Of a DNA stretch of 11,366 nt, positions 6,253-11,366 are shown one piece after another. A program made the position numbers and the translations under genes. How positions within the stretch are numbered: the stretch's first letter is position 1; every line of letters starts with the position of its first letter. The stretch lies in assembly GCA_031401815.1 (NCBI GenBank), contig JANNRW010000167.1, positions 1 through 11,366 on the forward strand, read 5' to 3'. Origin of the DNA: JANNRW01 sp031401815. GTDB lineage: Bacteria > Desulfobacterota > Desulfuromonadia > Geobacterales > DSM-12255. The notes under the pieces were generated by a model that was not told where the DNA came from, ran no database searches, and worked only from the letters and a program-made list of their open reading frames with translations.

Positions 6253-7742
6253 TTGGAAGTAACCTCCTGTTTTGTGATAAAGCCTACAATCCTGTTTTCT
6301 CTGGACAGATATTTTTTTGCGACCCGCTGGATATCTTCAGGCTTAATCCCTTCTACATCCTTGCGATGTTCAATCAGGTAGCGCCAGCTTCCGGCAATCG
6401 CCTCGTACTCGGTAAGGTTCCTTGCCAGCCCGCCAATCGAGGTCATCTGTCTGGCCTCTTCATATTCGAGCCGGTTAAGGATCTGCTGAAGCTCCCTGGG
6501 AGTTACAGGTTCGTTTTTCAGTCGATCCAGCTCTTCGTAAAGAGCTGATTCAACCTCTTGTACAGTATGTGGCTGACGTGGAGTGGCGGTGATAATAAAG
6601 AGGTTCGGATAACGATGGCCCGGCGCCGAGAACGAGCCGGTGCTGGTTGCAAGCTGCTTTTCAATAACCAGCTTCTTGTGCAGTCGCGAGGTTCTGCCGT
6701 CGGATAGGAGCATGTTGATGACATCGAAAACCAGCTCATCGGGGTGAGGAAGGGTCGGTTTATGAAAGCCGACCATCAGCTCGGCACCGGCATCACCGAT
6801 TACTTCAATCCGTTTTTCTCCCTGCTGGGGGGGCTCTTCAACAGCTACCGGAGGTACCGGCTGTCCTGGAGGAATATGGCCGAAATATTTTTCAACCAGG
6901 GCAATGGTCTTTATCGGGTCAATGTCGCCTACAATGGCTATTATGGCGTTATTGGGGGCGTAGTAGCGCTTCAGAAAATCCTCCGCCTTGGTACGGGTCA
7001 GGTTTGCTATGTCTGACATCCAGCCGATGATCGGCTGGCCGACAGGGTGAGCATTAAAAGCGCTGGCAATAAATGTTTCCCAGAGTTTCCCGTCCGGCTC
7101 CGCCTCGTAAGTGCGCCGTCGCTCTTCCATGACAACGGCTCGTTCCGTATAGAACTCCCTCAGCACCGGGTTCTGCATCCGGTCTGACTCGATAGCAGCC
7201 CAGAGTTCCAACTTGTTTGACGGAAGGCTGATCAGATAGGTTGTGCCGTCCTTGCTGGTGTAAGCGTTGTAGTTAGCACCGCCGTTACGATTGTAAATCT
7301 GGGCAAACTCCTCTTTTACAACATACTTGCCTGCCTCTTTTTCCAGTGCAGCCAGCTCATCCTCAAGTTTTTTTACCAGTTCCGGATCACCCTTGGCATG
7401 GCGGGCTTTTTCCAGTGTAAGTTGTTGTGCAACAATCTCAATCTTCTCAAGGAGCGGTTTTTCAGCTTCATAGTTTGTTGTGCCCAGGGTCTTTGTCCCC
7501 TTGAAAAGCATATGTTCGAGCAGATGCGCTATCCCCCGCTCGTCACTGCGCTCGTCAACCGCTCCAACTCTGTAGCGAATCCAGGCCGCCACAGTTGGGG
7601 AAGTATGCCGCTCAACCATGAGAAGCTTCATGCCGTTTGCAAGGGTGTGCTCTTTTACCCGCTCTGCAAGGCCGCTGGCAAAAGCCGGGGTGGCTGCAGC
7701 CAGGAGTAGAATTGCTATCAGTAATTTTTTCATCTGCTTCAT
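6249..7742 (-). CDS. M16B zinc metallopeptidase, catalytic subunit, secreted
   Basis: This 497-residue protein has a Sec signal peptide (basic MKQMKK, hydrophobic 7-19, probable cut after AFA at 23). The inverted zinc motif is HLLEH (73-77: His73, catalytic Glu76, His77). The third ligand is a Glu in AVVMEERR (Glu206/207). Between the zinc motif and the NYNAYTSKDGTTY segment (157-169) is a Lys/Glu/Leu-rich insertion of roughly 50 residues (about 95-145), likely helical or coiled-coil, absent from compact M16B members. The C-terminal half has SRLHKKLV but no Tyr at the usual R/Y position. It therefore lacks what the neighbouring lipoprotein has, and the two complement each other. The start at 7742 is backed by AGAGGTG five bases upstream. 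A second Met at codon 4 is possible but less favoured. It is the first gene of a three-gene operon. Confidence 0.94.
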   Translation of the reverse strand: MKQMKKLLIAILLLAAATPAFASGLAERVKEHTLANGMKLLMVERHTSPTVAAWIRYRVGAVDERSDERGIAHLLEHMLFKGTKTLGTTNYEAEKPLLEKIEIVAQQLTLEKARHAKGDPELVKKLEDELAALEKEAGKYVVKEEFAQIYNRNGGANYNAYTSKDGTTYLISLPSNKLELWAAIESDRMQNPVLREFYTERAVVMEERRRTYEAEPDGKLWETFIASAFNAHPVGQPIIGWMSDIANLTRTKAEDFLKRYYAPNNAIIAIVGDIDPIKTIALVEKYFGHIPPGQPVPPVAVEEPPQQGEKRIEVIGDAGAELMVGFHKPTLPHPDELVFDVINMLLSDGRTSRLHKKLVIEKQLATSTGSFSAPGHRYPNLFIITATPRQPHTVQEVESALYEELDRLKNEPVTPRELQQILNRLEYEEARQMTSIGGLARNLTEYEAIAGSWRYLIEHRKDVEGIKPEDIQRVAKKYLSRENRIVGFITKQEVTSK

Positions 7743-7789
7743 GGATCACCTCTGGGTATAACTTATCCGGCTTGCCGGTGAAGCATTAG

Positions 7790-7817
7790 TGTATATCAGT
7801 ATCAGCTCCAGTGTAAA
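7790..7817 (-). promoter_or_regulatory. Candidate sigma-70 promoter of the M16 operon
   Basis: On the minus strand TTTACA (7812-7817), a 16-bp spacer and TATACA (7790-7795) resemble -35 and -10 boxes about 48 bp upstream of the start codon at 7742. A small GC hairpin (CCGGC, TT, GCCGG; 7767-7778) lies in the implied leader. The rest of the 241-bp gap between the divergent genes shows no convincing coding. Confidence 0.5.
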
Positions 7818-7923
7818 CCTTGAACTGGTTTATAAACGGTCTTCTTTACCAATAGAGTCCGGTTTGGCCGACAGCCATGCCAGGCGTGTTCCAACAGTTC
7901 AGGAAGTCCGTGAAACATACAGC

Positions 7924-7966
7924 TTGCAGTTTGCTTCACCACATGTAATATAGTATGTAAAATAAC
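7924..7966 (+). promoter_or_regulatory. Toxin-antitoxin promoter and candidate operator
   Basis: TTGCAG (7924-7929), a 16-bp spacer and TAATAT (7946-7951) form a plausible promoter for the antitoxin gene. Overlapping it, ATGTAA occurs at 7943-7948 and again at 7955-7960, with a partial third ATGAAC at 7967, giving a 12-bp direct period. Phd/YefM antitoxins normally repress their own promoter, so this AT-rich repeat is a reasonable binding site. The binding itself is inference. Confidence 0.45.
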
Positions 7967-7983
7967 ATGAACCTGGAGCCGCT

Positions 7984-8283
7984 ATGACAACTTATGCCAG
8001 AGATGAAATAATGTCGTCCAGCGAGGTCGTGCGCAACTTTAGCAGCGTCCTTGCCAGTATTTCCGGACACAAGCGAGATAAGGTCGCCATCATCCGCAAT
8101 AACCGTATGGAGGCGGTTTTGGTGCCGATTGACGAATACGAGAGGATGCAGGAGATCTGTGCAGTTGCCGAAGAGTTTGAATTGTACGGCATCATTGCCG
8201 AACGGAGCAAGACGCCACCTGAAGAGTATGTCAGTCTGACTGCTGCTCTGAATAAATGTGGAGTCAAACCGGATGAGCTGTGA
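7984..8283 (+). CDS. Type II antitoxin, Phd/YefM family
   Basis: This 99-residue protein has an N-terminal Phd/YefM DNA-binding fold: EIMSSSEVVRNFSSVLASI (8-26), then the strand-rich KVAIIRNNRMEAVLVPIDEYERM (33-55). The last part of that segment is the hallmark of the family. The C-terminal tail (56-99) is acidic and Pro-containing and would wrap and neutralise the toxin. It should act both as toxin inhibitor and, alone or with toxin, as autorepressor. GGAG five bases before the ATG supports the start. The toxin gene starts 11 bp before this stop, so the pair is translationally coupled in the usual antitoxin-first order. Confidence 0.87.
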   Translation: MTTYARDEIMSSSEVVRNFSSVLASISGHKRDKVAIIRNNRMEAVLVPIDEYERMQEICAVAEEFELYGIIAERSKTPPEEYVSLTAALNKCGVKPDEL

Positions 8284-8578
8284 AGTAAAACTCCACCCTC
8301 TTGCACTGACAGAACTCCAAGCCCTTGACGGGCGCCTGCGGCTGGTAGTGGCAAAGCAGTTGCTCAAGTTGCAGGAAAACCCGCTGGCAGACAAAGAGCT
8401 TGGCAATCGCGCAGGTCTGGATCTGACCGGTTACCGCAAGCTCTATCTGGATAACCGCCGCATACGGATTGTCTACCAATATCGGCATGCAATACTGGTT
8501 GTTTTTGTGGTTTCCATTGGCAAGCGGGAAGATCTGGCAGTTTATCTTGAGGCGGCACGCAGAGTGGAATCGGGGTGA
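8273..8578 (+). CDS. Type II toxin, RelE/ParE superfamily
   Basis: This protein has 101 residues from ATG 8273. The fold signature is clear: an N-terminal strand (CEVKLHPLALTEL), a helical hairpin with LLKLQENPLADKELGN, then GYRKLYLDNRRIRIVYQY and the final strand LVVFVVSIGKRED. RelE-type toxins cleave mRNA in the ribosome and ParE-type ones poison gyrase. The basic cluster YRKLY/RRIRIVY and KRED near the C-terminus favour RelE-like mRNA cleavage, but the subclass cannot be fixed by eye. An alternative GTG start at 8258 would add five residues. ATG 8273 is preferred because GGAG at 8260-8263 is correctly spaced for it. It overlaps the antitoxin gene by 11 bp. Confidence 0.87.
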   Translation: MSCEVKLHPLALTELQALDGRLRLVVAKQLLKLQENPLADKELGNRAGLDLTGYRKLYLDNRRIRIVYQYRHAILVVFVVSIGKREDLAVYLEAARRVESG

Positions 8579-8611
8579 GTGCCTGCTTATTTTACTACAC
8601 TATAAATACCG

Positions 8612-8646
8612 TTACTTATGTGACTCAATTATGTATAATTCAGTCA
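8612..8646 (+). promoter_or_regulatory. Promoter with overlapping 26-bp near-palindromic operator
   Basis: A perfect TATAAT (8634-8639) with an approximate -35 TTACTT (8612-8617, 16-bp spacer) precedes the ATPase gene. It lies inside an inverted repeat spanning 8621-8646: the left half TGACTCAATTATG and the complement of the right half TGACTGAATTATA agree at 11 of 13 positions. A repressor dimer bound here would cover the -10 box. The operator role is inferred from position and symmetry. Confidence 0.65.
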
Positions 8647-8668
8647 ATTGAATGCCGGAGTTCCTTTC

Positions 8669-9799
8669 ATGTACATTATCCAAAAGCATCTTGAAAATCT
8701 TGGGAAAGCACTTATTCCGGGTAAAGCGGTCATAATATACGGTGCGCGCCGTACCGGTAAAACAACGCTGGTCAGGCGATTTCTGCAGGATATTGAAGAG
8801 CCGTATCTCCTGGTCAGCGGTGAAGACATAACCGTTCAAGGTTATCTGGCCAGCCAGTCGATTGAGAAGCTTTCAGCCTTTGTCGGCGACAATCGTCTTT
8901 TGGTAGTGGACGAAGCTCAGAGGGTTCCAGGTATCGGCGTCAACCTCAAGTTGATAGTTGATCAGATTCCCGATATCAGGATTATTGCTACAGGATCGTC
9001 ATCTTTTGATCTGGCCAGGGCAGTGGGAGAACCGCTTACCGGACGTAAAACCACCTTGAGGCTCTATCCGCTCTCCCAGCTGGAGCTCGGTCAGATCGAG
9101 CAGCGCCACCAGACCGACGCCAACCTGGAAAGCCGCCTGATCTACGGTTCATATCCCGAAGTGGTTTTGAGCAACGATAACCGGGCTCGTGAGCAGTATC
9201 TGAAAGAGATAGTCTCCTCTTATCTCTATAAGGATATTCTTGAGCTTGATGGAATCCGGCATTCGTCAAAAATCAGCAGACTGCTCCAGCTGATGGCCTT
9301 TCAGGTCGGCAAAGAGGTCTCCTACACCGAGCTCGGCACCAGTCTGGGGATGAGTAAAAATACTATCGAACGCTATCTTGACCTGCTGGAAAAGGCATTC
9401 GTTATCCAGAAACTTTCAGGGTTCAGTCGAAATCTTCGTTCGGAAATAACCAAGAACAGTCGTTACTATTTCCTCGACAACGGGGTGCGTAACGCACTTA
9501 TCAATAACTTCAATGCTCTCGAACTCCGCAACGATGCCGGAGAACTCTGGGAAAACTATCTGGTGATCGAACGGTTGAAGCGCCAGGAGTATCTGCTGGA
9601 GCAGGCCAATAACTACTTCTGGCGTACCTATAGCCAGAAAGAGATTGATCTGGTTGAAGAGCGGGGCGGGAAACTGTTCGGTTATGAGATGAAATGGGGT
9701 GCGGCACAGGCAAAGCCGCCCAAAGAGTGGCTGGCAGCGTACCCCAATGCAACCTGGCAGCTTATAAACCGGCAAAACTATCTGGAGTTTATTGCCTGA
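8669..9799 (+). CDS. AAA ATPase with C-terminal DUF4143 domain
   Basis: This 376-residue protein is counted from ATG 8669; GGAG eight bases upstream decides this over the in-frame TTG at 8648. The N-terminal AAA_14-type ATPase has Walker A GARRTGKTT (25-33), Walker B LLVVDEAQ (77-84) and the sensor segment IIATGSSSFDL (105-115). A short winged-helix-like part (about 200-250, with VSYTELGTSLGMSKNTIERYL) follows, then the DUF4143 region. DUF4143 ends in a nuclease-like signature: EID (325-327) about 13 residues before EMK (340-342), as in PD-(D/E)XK folds. The family is widespread in bacteria and archaea and its job is not established; it is often single, mobile and variable between strains. 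Walker and nuclease-like residues are all present, so the protein looks intact. It follows the toxin-antitoxin pair by 90 bp but has its own promoter. Confidence 0.9.
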   Translation: MYIIQKHLENLGKALIPGKAVIIYGARRTGKTTLVRRFLQDIEEPYLLVSGEDITVQGYLASQSIEKLSAFVGDNRLLVVDEAQRVPGIGVNLKLIVDQIPDIRIIATGSSSFDLARAVGEPLTGRKTTLRLYPLSQLELGQIEQRHQTDANLESRLIYGSYPEVVLSNDNRAREQYLKEIVSSYLYKDILELDGIRHSSKISRLLQLMAFQVGKEVSYTELGTSLGMSKNTIERYLDLLEKAFVIQKLSGFSRNLRSEITKNSRYYFLDNGVRNALINNFNALELRNDAGELWENYLVIERLKRQEYLLEQANNYFWRTYSQKEIDLVEERGGKLFGYEMKWGAAQAKPPKEWLAAYPNATWQLINRQNYLEFIA

Positions 9800-9853
9800 C
9801 TCTAAGGTCTGACGCTCGCCCTCCTTTCACACAGCAATATCCTTTATTAATCA

Positions 9854-9951
9854 GGGATAAAGGGGATCAAGGCGGATAACCTCAATAGCTCTTTGGAATT
9901 TGACCTCAATGTTTTTCCTGACTTCATCCCGTCCATCCTGTTCGTTCATCC
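9854..9951. repeat. Two oppositely oriented 9-bp-period GGAT blocks
   Basis: On the plus strand GGGATAAAG, GGGATCAAG and GCGGATAAC follow one another (about 9855-9881). On the minus strand, reading from about 9946 back to 9920, GAACAGGAT, GGACGGGAT and GAAGTCAGG show the same 9-bp rhythm. The blocks face each other across about 40 bp. I infer an imperfect large inverted repeat of intergenic type. It carries a 32-codon minus-strand frame starting MNEQDGRDE that I do not accept as a gene. Confidence 0.45.
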
Positions 9952-10218
9952 CTTTGAAAATGTTTGTTGTTTCCGGTTTCTGTTTCGATTGTGCTGAGCA
10001 GTTACCCGGTATCAATCCGCACCCATTACAATTAAAAAAATATTACATTAGAATTGTTGACAAGAATAGTGCAGGTATTCAATATCCTGACACTTATTGT
10101 TCTGCGATGTCAGTTTCTTAATTAAATGCTTGCTATGAAGAAGGGATCGCGAACCCTGCGCGAATTTTTGAGGCTTGAATGGTTGCCGAGAGTAGCGCCA
10201 TTTGCTGTTGTAGAGAGG

Positions 10219-10267
10219 AAGCCGTTTTTTCAGTTTTAATGCTGATTGAGCGGCTTTTTGTGTTTTT
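10219..10267 (+). terminator. Possible intrinsic terminator
   Basis: AAGCCG (10219-10224) pairs with CGGCTT (10251-10256) around an inner CAG/CTG stem. The hairpin is followed by TTTTGTGTTTTT. The loop is long (26 nt) and no gene reads into it directly, so it could end a small unrecognised RNA or be a fortuitous structure. Confidence 0.35.
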
Positions 10268-10349
10268 GGAGGTGGGGGAGCGGGGGGCAGGGGGGTCGAG
10301 GAGTGCTCAAGCAGGCGCTAGAACGAATTTGCGCGGAAGAGAAAAGGGC

Positions 10350-10378
10350 TTGACAATGATTTCAATCTATAACATTCT
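10350..10378 (+). promoter_or_regulatory. Candidate promoter of the NYN gene
   Basis: A perfect -35 TTGACA (10350-10355) is followed after 17 bp by CATTCT (10373-10378), a weak -10. Transcription would start near 10385, immediately before the hairpin at 10388-10454. The -10 is poor, so an activator or a different -10 is possible. Confidence 0.4.
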
Positions 10379-10387
10379 GATTTCAGG

Positions 10388-10454
10388 AATAAATAACGGT
10401 GTATTTGCCCCCCGCTGGATCAGCCGCAAGGCCTCTGGCGGGGTTATTTATTTT
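10388..10454 (+). terminator. Terminator-like leader hairpin before the NYN gene
   Basis: AATAAATAAC (10388-10397) is perfectly complementary to GTTATTTATT (10443-10452). Inside it, CCCCGC (10410-10415) pairs with GCGGGG (10438-10443), and GCC-GCAA-GGC (10423-10432) makes a GNRA-capped tip. The GC stem is followed by TTATTTATTTT, as in an intrinsic terminator, only 13 nt before the ATG at 10468. Alternative small hairpins (GCTG-GAT-CAGC at 10414-10424 and GCC-TCT-GGC at 10431-10439) compete with this fold. It may be an attenuator, a processed leader, or the end of a short upstream RNA. Confidence 0.6.
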
Positions 10455-10467
10455 AAGAGAGCAACAG

Positions 10468-11100
10468 ATGCCTGCTGAGCCCTCAATAAAGCGCGCCGTT
10501 GCCTTCTTAGACGGCCAAAACCTCTTTCACCATGCCAAGGCTGCCTTTGGCTACCCCTTTCCCAACTATGACCCTCACAAACTTGCAGCGCATATCTGCT
10601 CCCTAAAAGGGTGGCAGCTTATCGCTGTTCATTTTTATACCGGCGTCCCCTCCGATATCGACAAACCATTCTGGAATCACTTCTGGACTGCCAAGATGGC
10701 AGTCATGGGCACCAGGGGAATTAAAACCTTTTCCAGGCCGCTTCGTTACCGGAACCAGAGCATTCTCTTGCCCGATGGCTCCACAACAGTTGCCTCGGTC
10801 GGCCAGGAAAAAGGGATTGACGTACGGATAGCGCTGGATATCGTCCGGTATGCGCTCGACGATGCGTATGATGTTGCTCTCATCTTCAGTCAGGATCAGG
10901 ACTTGTCCGAAGCAGTTGAAGATGTGAAGAAAATTTCTCTTTTCAAAGATCGCTGGATCAAGCTCGCCTGCGCGTTTCCGGTCAGCCCGACGGTCCCCAA
11001 GCCGCGAGGAGTCAACGGCGCCGATTGGATAAAGATTGACCGGGCAAACTACGATGCCTGCCTCGACCCCAATGATTACCGGCCCAGGGAGGCACGATGA
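10468..11100 (+). CDS. NYN-domain (LabA/DUF88-like) putative ribonuclease
   Basis: This is a 210-residue single-domain protein. VAFLDGQNLF (11-20) is the first NYN motif, with Asp15 and Asn18. GQEKGIDVRIALDIVRYAL (112-130) supplies Lys115 and Asp118, and ALIFSQDQDLSEAV (137-150) supplies Asp143 and Asp145. These acidic residues form the metal-binding centre of PIN/NYN nucleases, so an RNase role is likely, although the target is unknown. After about 160 the conserved tail GADWIKIDRANYDACLD suggests a subfamily-specific surface. In-frame codons extend upstream to GTG 10399 through the hairpin, but ATG 10468 with AAGAGAG upstream starts just before the fold and is preferred. The stop overlaps an ATG (ATGA) of the following frame. 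Such genes are frequent in accessory regions, which fits the toxin-antitoxin and ORF6N neighbours. Confidence 0.9.
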   Translation: MPAEPSIKRAVAFLDGQNLFHHAKAAFGYPFPNYDPHKLAAHICSLKGWQLIAVHFYTGVPSDIDKPFWNHFWTAKMAVMGTRGIKTFSRPLRYRNQSILLPDGSTTVASVGQEKGIDVRIALDIVRYALDDAYDVALIFSQDQDLSEAVEDVKKISLFKDRWIKLACAFPVSPTVPKPRGVNGADWIKIDRANYDACLDPNDYRPREAR

Positions 11101-11366
11101 CTGCCAGCGATTTGATGAGGCTCGGAAAGATATGGCGTCCTGAAGGTTTTATGTTCCAGACAAGACAGGATTTTACAGGCTTGAAATCACAATTTGTGAT
11201 TTCAAGCTGGGGAGGAATTCGCCGCGCAAAACATATTATCTGCCGGAAGTATCTTGACTTTCCGATCCTGATTGACACACTCCCTCAAGCCTCAAGCCTC
11301 AAGCCTCAAGCCTCAAGCCTCAAGCCTCAAGCCTCAAGCCTCAAGCCTCAAGCCTCAAGCCTCAAG
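11097..11366 (+). pseudogene. ORF6N-domain remnant in a short coupled frame (runs off the end)
   Basis: A frame opens at ATG 11097, overlapping the NYN stop, with GGGAGG four bases upstream. After about 13 unrecognised residues it reads RPEGFMFQTRQDFTGLKSQ and then FVISSWGGIRRA (residues 14-44, bases 11136-11228). This is the core of the ORF6N domain, whose usual form is RFPEDFMFQLT, an E/F-rich helix, then SQFVTSSWGGRR followed by YAFTEQGVAML. Here a residue is missing before PEGF and another after FMFQ. The N-terminal DNA-binding part and the FTEQGVAM segment are absent, and the frame runs into the heptamer array, coding PQASSLK repeats. ORF6N proteins are phage antirepressor-like. I read this as a decayed insert fused behind a coupled start. 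The family call is by memory of the consensus. Confidence 0.55.
11284..11366. repeat. Heptamer tandem array CTCAAGC, about 12 copies, continuing past the window
   Basis: Eleven perfect CTCAAGC units and six bases of a twelfth run from 11284 to the window end without a mismatch. The complement is GCTTGAG, sharing the TTGAG core with the octamer arrays at 2220 and 3818. All plus frames are open through it (seven-codon cycle), while TGA stops every minus frame. Perfect identity indicates recent expansion. Confidence 0.97.

Larger units (their letters stand above)
9800..10349. other. Gene-free stretch with structured but unassigned elements
   Basis: No convincing gene lies between the ATPase stop and the NYN leader; frames here give low-complexity peptides without good starts. 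Visible elements are a small AT hairpin (CCTTTAT 9841-9847 with ATAAAGG 9857-9863), oppositely oriented 9-bp-period GGAT blocks, a TTGACA at 10057-10062 with only a poor -10, and an inverted pair CTGACA (10087-10092)/TGTCAG (10108-10113). A terminator-like hairpin lies at 10219-10267. A G-rich tract at 10268-10295 has runs of 2, 2, 5, 6 and 6 Gs. Single copies of the TTGAG-type heptamer occur at 10168 and 10306. Confidence 0.6.

Noticed and set aside
9854..9949. 32-codon minus-strand frame beginning MNEQDGRDE
   Set aside because: It lies inside the 9-bp-period repeat, has no Shine-Dalgarno, and its composition is explained by the repeat.
10268..10295. Canonical four-run G-quadruplex
   Set aside because: Only three runs have three or more Gs (5, 6, 6). 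A two-tetrad or bulged form remains possible but is not the standard motif.
10127..10306. Minus-strand open stretch ending in a readable peptide (SIRAGFAIPSS-like tail)
   Set aside because: No start codon near its beginning, a Pro/Ser low-complexity front from the C-rich strand, and no recognised family.
10388..10452. Integron attC site
   Set aside because: AAC/GTT ends and a hairpin are present, but the core sites do not match the usual GTTRRRY/RYYYAAC pattern beyond the arms and there is no integrase or cassette context.
10179..10478. Plus-strand frame of 99 codons upstream of the NYN gene
   Set aside because: Non-ATG start, Gly/Arg-rich composition from the G tract, and overlap with the promoter and hairpin region. 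No domain is visible.
11012..11278. Minus-strand 88-codon frame over the end of the NYN gene
   Set aside because: Antisense to a well-supported gene, basic low-information peptide, no start signal.
11284..11366. CRISPR array
   Set aside because: Contiguous 7-bp units without spacers are a simple tandem repeat.

Overview
The window reads as a chromosomal segment of a Gram-negative anaerobe of the Desulfuromonadia/Geobacterales type (former Deltaproteobacteria). This is an inference. It rests on a dusB-ntrB-ntrC-like operon, a periplasmic M16B peptidase pair, a tiny RCKP-type rubredoxin-like protein, and short TTGAG-core tandem repeats between genes. No rRNA, tRNA or CRISPR array is visible.

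Left part (1-4702, + strand). A tRNA-dihydrouridine synthase (dusB) overlaps by 4 bp a soluble PAS histidine kinase of NtrB type. After a 105-bp gap filled by an octamer repeat array comes a sigma-54-dependent NtrC-type response regulator. The order matches the nifR3-ntrB-ntrC operon of Rhodobacter, so the kinase and regulator very probably form one phosphorelay that activates sigma-54 promoters. A class I SAM methyltransferase follows, separated by an inverted pair of the same repeat family.

Middle part (4712-7817, - strand). A convergent operon runs from a promoter near 7790-7817 through a zinc-active M16 peptidase with a Sec signal, a 4-bp-overlapping M16 lipoprotein that lacks the zinc motif but keeps the R/Y substrate pair, and a 35-residue four-cysteine protein. 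The two M16 proteins look like complementary halves of one heteromeric envelope peptidase.

Right part (7984-11366, + strand) is accessory in character. It holds a Phd/YefM-RelE/ParE toxin-antitoxin pair, an AAA ATPase with a DUF4143 domain behind a promoter covered by a 26-bp near-palindrome, and a 668-bp gene-free stretch with several structured elements. A NYN-domain putative ribonuclease follows, with a terminator-like hairpin between its promoter candidate and its start codon. Overlapping its stop codon is a short reading frame carrying a decayed ORF6N (phage antirepressor-type) fragment, which runs into a CTCAAGC heptamer array that continues past the window end.

The points most worth a second look are the NYN leader hairpin, the palindromic operator of the ATPase gene, the ORF6N remnant, the RCKP/M16 linkage, and the recurrence of TTGAG-core repeats at three places, two of them on either side of the regulator gene.
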